Source: Ilyobacter polytropus DSM 2926
GTDB taxonomy: Bacteria; Fusobacteriota; Fusobacteriia; Fusobacteriales; Fusobacteriaceae
Direction of reading: 5' to 3'
DNA length: 64,000 nt
Assembly: GCF_000165505.1 (NCBI RefSeq)
Contig: NC_014633.1
Location: forward strand, 310,001 to 374,000
The position numbers and the translations under genes were made by a program. Positions within the stretch are counted from its first letter, which is position 1, and each line of letters opens with the position of its first letter. Shown in pieces: positions 8,599-15,906 of this stretch. Under the pieces are notes generated by a model, which had not been told where the DNA came from, did no database searches, and saw nothing but the letters and a program-made list of their open reading frames with translations.

Positions 8599-9531
8599 AT
8601 GAAAAAATTATTAATTATGTGTTTTGTAATACTAGCAGCAATAGGATGTGGAAAGAAAGAGGAGCTAAAACCTATAAAAGTAGGGATTACACAGATAGTA
8701 GAACATCCTTCACTAGATGAAGTCAGAAAAGGTGTAGAGGATGCTATTTCAAAAAGTGAATTTAAGGACAGAGTAGAACTCAACTATCAAAACGCACAGG
8801 GGGATTTTAATACTGCTCAGATGATAGCCACTTCATTTAAAGAGAGTGAAGATATGGTCGTTGCAATAACAACTCCTAGTGCCCAGGCTGCACAAAATCA
8901 AATTTCAGACAAGCCAGTTTTCTTTGCTGCAGTAACAAACCCCGATGTGGCAGGACTCACTGCTTCAAATGTAACCGGAGTAAGTGATCAGTCACCTGTT
9001 GAAAAACAGATAGAACTTATAATGGATCTTTTACCTGAGGCAGAAAAAGTGGGAATCGTATATAACACAAGTGAGCAGAATTCAGTTTATCTTACAGAAC
9101 TTTTTACTGATAAAGCTAAAGAAGCAGGACTAAAAGTAGTAGTAAGAGGAATAACTAATGTAAATGAAGTTGCTTCTGCCTTAGATACTATAATGCCAGA
9201 GATAGATGTACTTTATACATCGATAGACAACACAATAGCATCTGCCTATCCACTGGTTATACAAAAGGCCGATCAAGGAAAGGTGCCTGTAATCGGAGCA
9301 ACTAAGCCATATGTGTACCAGGGAGCCGTTGCTACAGAGGGTATAGAGGACTATCAGGTCGGTTACCAGACGGGAGAGATGCTTGTGAGATATCTTCAAG
9401 GGGAAAAAATAGAGGATATGCCGTATGAAACAGTAAAGAACTCTTCATTGTATATAAATAGAAAAAAATCCCAAGAGTATAATATAAAAATCTCAGAAAC
9501 TTTAAAAGAAAGAGCTGAAATGGTGGACTAA
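8599..9531 (+). CDS. TrpX-like ABC transporter substrate-binding lipoprotein, copy 1
   Basis: A lipoprotein of the ABC_sub_bind family (COG2984). The signal peptide ends in a lipobox, LAAIGC, with the acylated Cys at residue 17. Family marks include GITQIVEHPSLD, GDFNTAQMIATSF, TPSAQAAQN, VGIVYNTSEQNS and YTSIDNTIASAYPLV. It should bind an aromatic amino acid, probably tryptophan, outside the membrane. The specificity is inferred from the Trp-codon leader and attenuator just upstream, not from binding residues. It is closely similar to the next gene and ends at its own terminator, so it forms a separate transcription unit. GAGGGGG precedes the ATG. Confidence 0.88.
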   Translation: MKKLLIMCFVILAAIGCGKKEELKPIKVGITQIVEHPSLDEVRKGVEDAISKSEFKDRVELNYQNAQGDFNTAQMIATSFKESEDMVVAITTPSAQAAQNQISDKPVFFAAVTNPDVAGLTASNVTGVSDQSPVEKQIELIMDLLPEAEKVGIVYNTSEQNSVYLTELFTDKAKEAGLKVVVRGITNVNEVASALDTIMPEIDVLYTSIDNTIASAYPLVIQKADQGKVPVIGATKPYVYQGAVATEGIEDYQVGYQTGEMLVRYLQGEKIEDMPYETVKNSSLYINRKKSQEYNIKISETLKERAEMVD

Positions 9532-9545
9532 TACGAACAAAATTT

Positions 9546-9575
9546 ATAGGAGTATACCTGTATACTCCTATTTTT
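9546..9575 (+). terminator. Terminator after binding-protein copy 1
   Basis: AGGAGTATAC (9548-9557) and GTATACTCCT (9560-9569) form a long stem with a tight loop, followed by ATTTTT. Confidence 0.85.
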
Positions 9576-9599
9576 AATGCGATCCCATCTTAAAAAACC

Positions 9600-9658
9600 G
9601 AACAAAATGCTTTTTTTATTGTTGGATAGAAGCCTTTTAACTAAAATGATATCATTTT
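9600..9658 (+). promoter_or_regulatory. Promoter-operator module 2 of the tryptophan transport locus
   Basis: TTGTTG (9619-9624), a 17-base spacer and TAAAAT (9642-9647) overlap a perfect 16-base palindrome, AAAATGATATCATTTT (9643-9658). The block matches module 1 at 7757-7815 in order, spacing and much of its sequence. Here it is only 36 bases before the start codon, with no leader peptide. Confidence 0.78.
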
Positions 9659-9693
9659 ATACAGAGATTAAATTTTAGAGGGGTGAGGAGTTT

Positions 9694-10635
9694 ATGAAAA
9701 AAGGTTTATTTTTAGCTATCCTAACTTTAGTTATTTTAATTACAGGGTGCGGAAAAAAAGAAGAGAAGAAAACTAAGATAGGAATTACTCAGATAATAGA
9801 ACATCCGGCTTTAGATGCTTCTAAAGAAGGATTTTTACAGGCATTAGAAGATGCTGGATATGATGAAACAAAGGTAGAGATAGAATTCCAAAGTGCTCAG
9901 GGTGATTTTGGAACAGCTCAGACAATAGCTAACTCCTATGTACAGGATAAAAAAGACCTAATACTAGCCATAGCAACACCTAGTGCACAGGCTGCTTATA
10001 ACACGACTAAGGAGATACCTATTTTAATAACTGCAGTTACAGATCCAGAAACAGCTGGACTTACTGGAGACAATATAAGTGGAACAAGTGATATGTCACC
10101 AGTTAAGCAGCAGATGGAGCTTGTAAAAAAACTTCTTCCTGATGCTAAAAAAGTCGGAATAGTATATAATACAAGTGAACAGAATTCAGAATTTCTTGTA
10201 AAGAAAGCAATTGAGGAATGTGATAAGTTATCTTTAGAAGTAATTACTTCAGGTGTAACAAATGTTAATGAAGTATCTTCTGCCCTAGATGTTATTTTAG
10301 GAAAAGTGGATGTACTTTATGTTCCTACTGACAATCTTATGACAGCCGCTATACCACTTGTGCTCCAAAAGACAAATGAAGCAAAGGTTCCAGTAATAGG
10401 TTCTATAAAAGACATGGTAGAGCAGGGAGCAATAGCTACTGAGACTATAGACTATTATAAATTAGGTTATCAGACAGGAGAGATGGCAGTAGAGATATTA
10501 GAAGGTGCAAGCATTAAAGATATGCCTGTGGAGACATTAAAAGATACTCAACTTATTATAAACAAGAGAGCGGCTGAAGAGATGGGAATCTCACTTGATA
10601 ATATCGATGGTTTGGATAAAGCTGAAATATTTTAA
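9694..10635 (+). CDS. TrpX-like ABC transporter substrate-binding lipoprotein, copy 2
   Basis: A paralogue of the preceding lipoprotein with the same layout: signal peptide with lipobox LITGC, then GITQIIEHPALD, GDFGTAQTIANSY, TPSAQAAYN, VGIVYNTSEQNS and a C-terminal INKRAAEEMGI. It is read from its own promoter-operator and is followed at once by the permease and ATPase, so it is the binding protein of the complete transporter operon. A GGGGTGAGGAG lies before the ATG. Differences from copy 1, such as YVPTDNLMTAAIP in place of YTSIDNTIASAYP, could mark a different affinity or ligand. Confidence 0.9.
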   Translation: MKKGLFLAILTLVILITGCGKKEEKKTKIGITQIIEHPALDASKEGFLQALEDAGYDETKVEIEFQSAQGDFGTAQTIANSYVQDKKDLILAIATPSAQAAYNTTKEIPILITAVTDPETAGLTGDNISGTSDMSPVKQQMELVKKLLPDAKKVGIVYNTSEQNSEFLVKKAIEECDKLSLEVITSGVTNVNEVSSALDVILGKVDVLYVPTDNLMTAAIPLVLQKTNEAKVPVIGSIKDMVEQGAIATETIDYYKLGYQTGEMAVEILEGASIKDMPVETLKDTQLIINKRAAEEMGISLDNIDGLDKAEIF

Positions 10636-10675
10636 GATATAGTGCTGACTCTCTGCGGAAGGAGGAAGATACATC

Positions 10676-11530
10676 GTGATATTACTAGGAACACTGGAGC
10701 AGGGATTAATATTTTCAATAATGGTTTTGGGGGTCTATATCTCTTATAAGATATTAGACTTTCCTGACCTTTCAGTAGATGGAAGCTTTCCATTGGGAGC
10801 TGCAGTTGCTGCAGTGTGTGTCAGCAGAGGGATGAGTCCGGTTTTGGCACTTCTTCTAGCTGTGGTAGCAGGAGGAATGGCAGGTTTTGTAACAGGTTAT
10901 ATACATGTAAAATGGAATATAACAAACCTTTTGGCAGGGATAATAGTTATGACCGGTCTTTATAGTGTTAATCTCAGAGTCATGGGGAAATCCAATATAC
11001 CTTTGTTTGGAGTGGATCACTTATTTAACACTGGATTACCGTCTATAGTTGTTATTCTAGTGCTATTAACAGTTGTAAAAGGATCTCTTGACTATCTGTT
11101 AAAGACAAAGTTTGGTTTTGCCCTTAAGGCCTTAGGAGACAATGAAACTCTTGTAGTATCGCTAGGGATAAATGAAAAGCACCTAAAGATATATGGTCTG
11201 GCCATATCCAATGCTCTGGTTGCTTTATCTGGTGGAATTCTTGCACAGTATCAAGGATTTGCAGATGTAGGAATGGGAACAGGAACAATAGTAACAGGTC
11301 TTGCAGCTATAATAATAGGTGAAACTGTATTCAAAACAGGTAAGTTTATGAAAGCAACAACAGTAGCTTTACTAGGAACCCTTATATTTAAATATGTAGT
11401 AGCGGCTGCACTAAAAATGGGTATGAGAGCCAGTGACCTAAAGCTTGTAACTGCTGTTATAGTGGTAGGAATAATGGCCCTTAAGGAGAAGAAAAAAGGT
11501 CTGAAAAGAGGTGTTGCATCAAATGGTTAA
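10676..11530 (+). CDS. TrpY-like ABC transporter permease
   Basis: A hydrophobic 284-residue protein of COG4120 with about eight membrane segments. It includes the family marks DFPDLSVDGSFPLGAAV near the N-terminus and GFALKALGDNE, the cytoplasmic loop that contacts the ATPase. The start is a GTG eight bases after GGAGGAAG. It lies 40 bases after binding-protein copy 2 and overlaps the ATPase gene by 8 bases, so the three are translated from one message. It should form a homodimeric channel for tryptophan or a related solute. Confidence 0.9.
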   Translation: MILLGTLEQGLIFSIMVLGVYISYKILDFPDLSVDGSFPLGAAVAAVCVSRGMSPVLALLLAVVAGGMAGFVTGYIHVKWNITNLLAGIIVMTGLYSVNLRVMGKSNIPLFGVDHLFNTGLPSIVVILVLLTVVKGSLDYLLKTKFGFALKALGDNETLVVSLGINEKHLKIYGLAISNALVALSGGILAQYQGFADVGMGTGTIVTGLAAIIIGETVFKTGKFMKATTVALLGTLIFKYVVAAALKMGMRASDLKLVTAVIVVGIMALKEKKKGLKRGVASNG

Positions 11531-12314
11531 ATTGGAAAATATAAAGAAAACCTTTATTTCAGAACTTGGAACTAAGAAAGAGGTGTTTAAAAATCTCAAC
11601 TTTCATGTGAAAGAGGGAGATTTTATAACTATAATAGGAAGTAATGGAGCGGGTAAATCTACCCTTTTAAATGTAATCTTAGGAAATATAATCTCTGATT
11701 CAGGAAGGGTACTTGTAGGAAGCAGAGATGTGACATATATGGAAAAACATAAGAGAAACAGTTTTATGTCTAAAGTGTATCAAAATCCATCTTTAGGAAC
11801 TGCACCTTCGATGACAGTTTATGAAAATCTTTCTATGGCAGACAATAAAGGTAAAAAATTTGGACTTTCTATTGGACTTAACAAAAATAGGAGAGGTTAT
11901 TATATAGAGGCACTTTCTCAGTTGGGATTAGGTATAGAAAACCAGATGGATACCGAAGTGGGACTTTTATCAGGAGGACAGCGACAGTGCCTTGCACTAA
12001 TAATGGCAACTCTTAATAAACCAGAAGTTCTGATGCTCGACGAGCATACGGCGGCTTTAGATCCTAAGACATCTAAGATCATAATGAATAAAACAAAAGA
12101 GGTAGTAGAAGGAAATAACATATCTACTCTTATGATAACTCATAACCTCCAAGATGCAATAGATTATGGAAACAGAATGATCATGCTTCATCAAGGTGAA
12201 ATAATAATAGATATTAGTGGAAAAGATAAGCAGGAATTGACCGTAGAATCTCTTCTTGAAACATTTCATAAAAAAGAAGCCGGATTTAGAGGGGAAGAAC
12301 TCTTTTCAGTATAG
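11523..12314 (+). CDS. TrpZ-like ABC transporter ATP-binding protein
   Basis: The ATPase partner of the permease (COG1101). Walker A is GSNGAGKST, the signature is LSGGQRQCL, and Walker B reads LMLDEHTAALDP, with His after the catalytic Glu as is usual in this family. The frame can be extended to a GTG at 11511, but the ATG at 11523 gives MVKLENIKKTF, is nine bases after AGAGGTG and overlaps the permease stop by 8 bases. It is about 264 residues and ends the operon. Confidence 0.9.
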   Translation: MVKLENIKKTFISELGTKKEVFKNLNFHVKEGDFITIIGSNGAGKSTLLNVILGNIISDSGRVLVGSRDVTYMEKHKRNSFMSKVYQNPSLGTAPSMTVYENLSMADNKGKKFGLSIGLNKNRRGYYIEALSQLGLGIENQMDTEVGLLSGGQRQCLALIMATLNKPEVLMLDEHTAALDPKTSKIIMNKTKEVVEGNNISTLMITHNLQDAIDYGNRMIMLHQGEIIIDISGKDKQELTVESLLETFHKKEAGFRGEELFSV

Positions 12315-12326
12315 AATTCTCAAAGT

Positions 12327-12357
12327 CTTTATGATATAATCATATAAAGATTTTTTT
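12327..12357 (+). terminator. Weak AT-rich terminator after the transporter operon
   Basis: CTTTATGAT and ATCATATAAAG form an imperfect stem followed by seven T. It also contains a TATAAT (12335-12340) that may be the -10 of the next gene, so its role is uncertain. Confidence 0.4.
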
Positions 12358-12368
12358 GGGAGGGTTTT

Positions 12369-13214
12369 ATGAAGAAGATACGGGTGACAGTCCCGGAAGA
12401 TATCTGGCGTATGATGAGAAATGACGTAGAAGAGTTTGGTATAAACAACAATAAACTCTGCAATTATATACTGGATAAACTAAAATATAAAAAAGATATT
12501 AATGTGGAAAAGCTCCTGGAAACTCAAGGAAGACCTCTAAAGAAGATAATACAGTTTGACCTCAATGTGGCAAATAGAGAGATTTATTATGATGTATTGA
12601 AGGAAAATCATGTAGATATAGAGGCTGAGTTTTTCAGGGAGCTTTTTGAAGTGTATACATCTAAATTTAAATATCAAAGAGAGCTTTTTATATACGAAGA
12701 GAGACTAAAAAGTATATTAGAAGCCATAAAACTAAAAAGAAAACTTAAATTGAAATATATAAACAAAATCTACACTGTGGAACCTTTTTTTGTAAAAAGA
12801 GAGGAACAGGGAGATGAAAACTTTTTATTCTGTTTCTGTGAAGAAGCTAAAGGCTATAGAAACTATAAGCTAAAAGAATTAGAGATAATATCTATATTAG
12901 ATGACAAGATAAAAGGTAAGGATAAAAAGTACATAGAAAGTGTAAGAAAAAACTTTGATCCATTTTTGGGTAACGGGAACTTTGTGAAGGTAAGGCTTAC
13001 AGGAGAAGGGGTAAGTCTTATGAAGAGTTTGACAAACTACAGGCCTAAATTTTTAAAAAGATCAGGAGATGTCTACACCTTTGAGGCTTCAAATGAAAAT
13101 GCCAAGCTTTATTTTAGACAGTTTCTAAAAGAAGCAGTTATTCTTGAACCCAAAGAACTAAGAGAAGAGATGAAAAATGAATTTTTAGAAGCCTTTGAGA
13201 GTTACAACTCATAA
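12369..13214 (+). CDS. WYL-domain transcriptional regulator with RHH-like N-terminus
   Basis: A 281-residue protein. Residues 1-35 (MKKIRVTVPEDIWRMM and a following helix) look like a ribbon-helix-helix DNA-binding module. A helical linker follows. From about residue 118 there is a WYL-type domain: AIKLKRKLKLKYI, EPFFVKRE, YRNYKLKELEII, with a C-terminal KVRLTGEG extension. WYL domains sense small ligands or nucleic acids and often control nearby genes. It starts 54 bases after the transporter ATPase gene, behind GGGAGGG, which makes it a candidate for the factor that binds the TGATATCA palindromes. That link is inference only. Confidence 0.75.
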   Translation: MKKIRVTVPEDIWRMMRNDVEEFGINNNKLCNYILDKLKYKKDINVEKLLETQGRPLKKIIQFDLNVANREIYYDVLKENHVDIEAEFFRELFEVYTSKFKYQRELFIYEERLKSILEAIKLKRKLKLKYINKIYTVEPFFVKREEQGDENFLFCFCEEAKGYRNYKLKELEIISILDDKIKGKDKKYIESVRKNFDPFLGNGNFVKVRLTGEGVSLMKSLTNYRPKFLKRSGDVYTFEASNENAKLYFRQFLKEAVILEPKELREEMKNEFLEAFESYNS

Positions 13215-13291
13215 TAATTAAAATTTCTATTGAAATCCAGAGTTAAAAGTGATATTATTTTTTCTTTAGTGAATAATCTGGAGTGTGAAAC

Positions 13292-13795
13292 TTGGAAAAT
13301 ATTGTTATTAATCTTAGTAAAATTGCCTGGACAGTTGGGATATTGTTGACATTTTTTTTGGTTGGAAAGCTCTTTAACAGAGGCGTTGAAAAGTTTGGAA
13401 AAAAAAATAATTTCTCTACAGACAGGATAGTAAGGGCTAAAAGACTAATTGATAGTTTTTTTGCAATATGCTTTTTTACTCTTATGACACTTATATGGGG
13501 ATTCCATCTGAAAGAGTTTTTCGTAGTGGCGGCAACTATTTTCACTATTTTGGGAACTGCTCTTTTTGCTTCATGGTCAAATCTCAGTAACATATCTTCT
13601 GGCTTGATTCTTTTTTTTAGCTACAGGCTGAAAGTAGGGGACAGGGTGCTGATCAATATAGGAGATCACAAACTTGAAGGGATAATAAAAGAGATGAGAC
13701 TTTTTTATGTAGAGGTAGAAAATGATAATGGAAATCTAGTCATGTATCCAAATAATCTTATGATACACCAGATAGTGGTTGTTATGAAAAAATAA
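13292..13795 (+). CDS. Small MscS-family mechanosensitive channel protein
   Basis: A 167-residue protein with three hydrophobic segments (about 8-26, 50-68 and 75-105), then the start of an MscS beta domain (GLILFFSYRLKVGDRVLI, DHKLEGIIKEM, NLVMYPNNLM). This matches the minimal core of MscS: pore helix and Sm-like domain, without the large C-terminal cage domain. The start is a TTG about 10 bases after GGAG. The pore helix is less Gly/Ala-rich than E. coli MscS, so gating properties may differ. It ends at a shared terminator. Confidence 0.8.
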   Translation: MENIVINLSKIAWTVGILLTFFLVGKLFNRGVEKFGKKNNFSTDRIVRAKRLIDSFFAICFFTLMTLIWGFHLKEFFVVAATIFTILGTALFASWSNLSNISSGLILFFSYRLKVGDRVLINIGDHKLEGIIKEMRLFYVEVENDNGNLVMYPNNLMIHQIVVVMKK

Positions 13796-13824
13796 AACCA
13801 GTGGTCTAAGCACCACTGGTTTTT
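13796..13824. terminator. Bidirectional terminator
   Basis: CCAGTGGT (13798-13805) pairs with ACCACTGG (13812-13819), extended by A and T runs on both sides. It serves the MscS-like gene and the converging ThiD2-like gene; its distal arm overlaps the latter's stop region. Confidence 0.88.
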
Positions 13825-14228
13825 AAATACTCAGATATATCCTTTTCTAACGAGTAAGACTGGTATCTTATATTTTCCATATCTTTAGATAGGTTGTAAT
13901 GACCGACTACTTTTAGAACCTCCTCTATACACCGGACAGCTTCCTGTATCCTTTTGAAATTGGATACCAAGAGCTGGTCTATACTCTCCTTAGAGTCATT
14001 TTTGATTTTCTGGCTCACAGTGAGTCCTATGTCACCTCTGGCATCTCTGCTTTGGATAAGAATATTATCTATATTTTTCATGGTTTTTCTCAAGCTGTGC
14101 CTTATAATCCTGCATTCTTTTGTGAGAGCCTCATTTTCAAAATAAAATCTAAAGAGATCCTCGACAACTCTGATTCCCTCAGATGCCCTATTTACATTGA
14201 CATCAAGAATCCTGTAAAGTTTTTGCAT
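13806..14228 (-). CDS. Stand-alone ThiD2-like protein (thiamine synthesis domain)
   Basis: The 140-residue protein matches the domain found fused to the N-terminus of ThiE in cyanobacteria and others (ThiD2). Marks are YRILDVNVNRASEGIRVVEDLFRF, a central SRDARGDIG and a C-terminal RIQEAVRCIEEVLK. ThiD2 has been described as a monofunctional hydroxymethylpyrimidine phosphate kinase in thiamine synthesis. Here it is not fused to ThiE and no other thi gene is near. Its ATG lies 26 bases inside the 3' end of the preceding cyclase gene, so it is translationally coupled to a signalling gene, an odd pairing. The family call is good; the exact reaction is less sure. Confidence 0.65.
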   Translation of the reverse strand: MQKLYRILDVNVNRASEGIRVVEDLFRFYFENEALTKECRIIRHSLRKTMKNIDNILIQSRDARGDIGLTVSQKIKNDSKESIDQLLVSNFKRIQEAVRCIEEVLKVVGHYNLSKDMENIRYQSYSLEKDISEYLKTSGA

Positions 14229-15165
14229 TTTCCGATACCTCCACTCTGTTCCTACCGTTATTCTTGGCTTTATAGAGAGCCTTGTCGACTCTGTCTAGTA
14301 TGTCATCTAAGGTTTCTCCTATGGAATACTGGCCTACCCCTATACTTACTGTAACAGGATGCCCAACTTTTGGGAAAGTTATGCTCTCCACAGCTTTTCG
14401 AAGTCTTTCTGCACAGAGAAGAGCTAATTCTAAATCAGTTTCAGGTAGAAGCAAAATAAATTCCTCACCTCCAAATCTTCCAAAAAGATCCATATTTCTG
14501 ATATTATTTTTTATTTCAGAAGCTACGTTTTTTAATACCTCGTCTCCTCCTAAGTGGCCGCATAAGTCATTTACTTTTTTGAAAAAATCGATATCTATGA
14601 GCATAAGCGAATAAATTCCGCCGTTTCTCTCTGACCTGCTGATCTCTTTTTTTATGCTTTCAAAAATAAATCTCCTGTTATAAATACCTGTGAGTTCATC
14701 AGTTATAGAGAGTTCGTGAAGCTTTTTCCTACTTTTTTCGATTTCTGTAATATCATCAATTAGTACAAGAGACATGTCTTTATTGTTATAGGCTATCTTT
14801 TTAGAAGAGTATAAAAAGAACTTCTCTTCTTTTTTCCCGCAAACATAGTCCTCCCTGGAAAGGATTTTCTTATTTGTGTGGGAGTTCTTGGAAATAGAGT
14901 CATATACAGAGTTTCTGAGATGGCATTCGTGGCATTTACTGGTTTCTCCACAACCTTTGTTTTCTTCAAGGGCGTTGGCACATTGCAGTAGATCTCCACA
15001 TTTTTTCCCGTAAATATCATTGAGGTCAAGACTTATCATTTTTCCTGAGGATTTATTTAACTCCTGAATTTCCATATCTTCGTTAAAGACAAACATTTTT
15101 GTTTCTAAATTATCCATTAGTATTTCTAAGAATTCTTTCTGTGTTTTTAGTTTTTTTAATTTCAT
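14203..15165 (-). CDS. PAS-GGDEF diguanylate cyclase with Cys-rich sensor
   Basis: A 320-residue protein without membrane segments. The N-terminal PAS domain (about 12-140) carries five clustered Cys: C56, C62, C72, C78 and C81, in the pattern CxxxxxC, then GCG, then CxxC. This cluster suggests binding of a metal, haem or Fe-S group, or redox sensing. The GGDEF domain (about 150-310) is complete: DIDFFKKVND, GH..GDEV, FGGEEF at 231-236 and SIGVG. An RNMD inhibitory-site motif lies five residues before GGEEF. It should make cyclic di-GMP under redox or metal control, which is inference. Its 3' end overlaps the ThiD2-like gene. Confidence 0.88.
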   Translation of the reverse strand: MKLKKLKTQKEFLEILMDNLETKMFVFNEDMEIQELNKSSGKMISLDLNDIYGKKCGDLLQCANALEENKGCGETSKCHECHLRNSVYDSISKNSHTNKKILSREDYVCGKKEEKFFLYSSKKIAYNNKDMSLVLIDDITEIEKSRKKLHELSITDELTGIYNRRFIFESIKKEISRSERNGGIYSLMLIDIDFFKKVNDLCGHLGGDEVLKNVASEIKNNIRNMDLFGRFGGEEFILLLPETDLELALLCAERLRKAVESITFPKVGHPVTVSIGVGQYSIGETLDDILDRVDKALYKAKNNGRNRVEVSENAKTLQDS

Positions 15166-15230
15166 AGTATTCTCCTTTAAAACTTGTAAAGAACAAAAAT
15201 CTATATCAATTTAAAGAGCTAAAAATGCAA

Positions 15231-15260
15231 AAGTAACCGACATACAGCCGGTTACTTTTT
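15231..15260 (-). terminator. Terminator overlapping the stop of the membrane protein gene
   Basis: GTAACCG and CGGTTAC form the stem around 15233-15255. Read on the minus strand, it includes the TAA of the 15252 gene and is followed by TTTTGCATTTTT. Confidence 0.7.
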
Positions 15261-15659
15261 TTCATCTTCAAGGGCCGATCTCAGCCTTTGGTTTTCCTCT
15301 CGAAGCAGAGAGAGTTCCTTATGAATCTTTCTAGATCCTGTCTGCAGAGAGTTTAGTCTTATCTCCAAGGAATTTAGAATCCAAAACTGAAAGTGATTAA
15401 CCTTCTGCTGTTCATGGATCATCCAGGCGATTTTTAGAGATACAAGAAGTACTCCGAGCTCTAGAGAAAGTGTCACAGGGATATAGTGAAGGACTCCACC
15501 CATAAAGAATGATACCACCACAATAGTTAGAAACGCTGCATTAAGCATCTTATGTGTTCGAGACTGATGAGAACCACCGATACTTCCTACGATCTGTTTC
15601 ACTTTTTCCTGTTCTAGCCGATAGTGTTCCATTTCTTCTTGTAAAAATTCTTGGGACAT
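15252..15659 (-). CDS. Small membrane protein with C-terminal coiled coil, function unknown
   Basis: I do not recognise this family. The 135-residue protein has a charged N-terminus (about 1-38) and two hydrophobic segments (about 40-58 and 62-80). A C-terminal region (about 95-135) has heptad-like Leu spacing, including LSLLREENQRLRSAL, that predicts a coiled coil. It starts after CTAGGAGGTG and ends within a terminator, so it is monocistronic. The layout suggests a hairpin-anchored membrane protein whose cytoplasmic coil binds a partner. Confidence 0.75.
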   Translation of the reverse strand: MSQEFLQEEMEHYRLEQEKVKQIVGSIGGSHQSRTHKMLNAAFLTIVVVSFFMGGVLHYIPVTLSLELGVLLVSLKIAWMIHEQQKVNHFQFWILNSLEIRLNSLQTGSRKIHKELSLLREENQRLRSALEDEKK

Positions 15660-15906
15660 GCTACACCTCCTAGAGTTTTATATTAATATCCCTTTGATGC
15701 ACAACGTGCAAAGAGAAACTTTACTTTCTTTGAATGTGGTCTAGGTTAGTATAGATTATATCATCTTTTATATATAATGATAAGTTTTTTTAAGATATTT
15801 ATAAAAAAATCAAGAAAATTTTTATTTTTTTATGAGAACAAAAAAGACTTTTTGTTTAGAAGAGTCCGTGATAAAATACACGGATATTGGATTCGGAGGT
15901 AATATT

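Noticed and set aside
15698-15710. TGCACAACGTGCA palindrome upstream of the 15252 membrane protein gene
   Set aside because: Short, not repeated elsewhere in the window and not clearly placed relative to a promoter.
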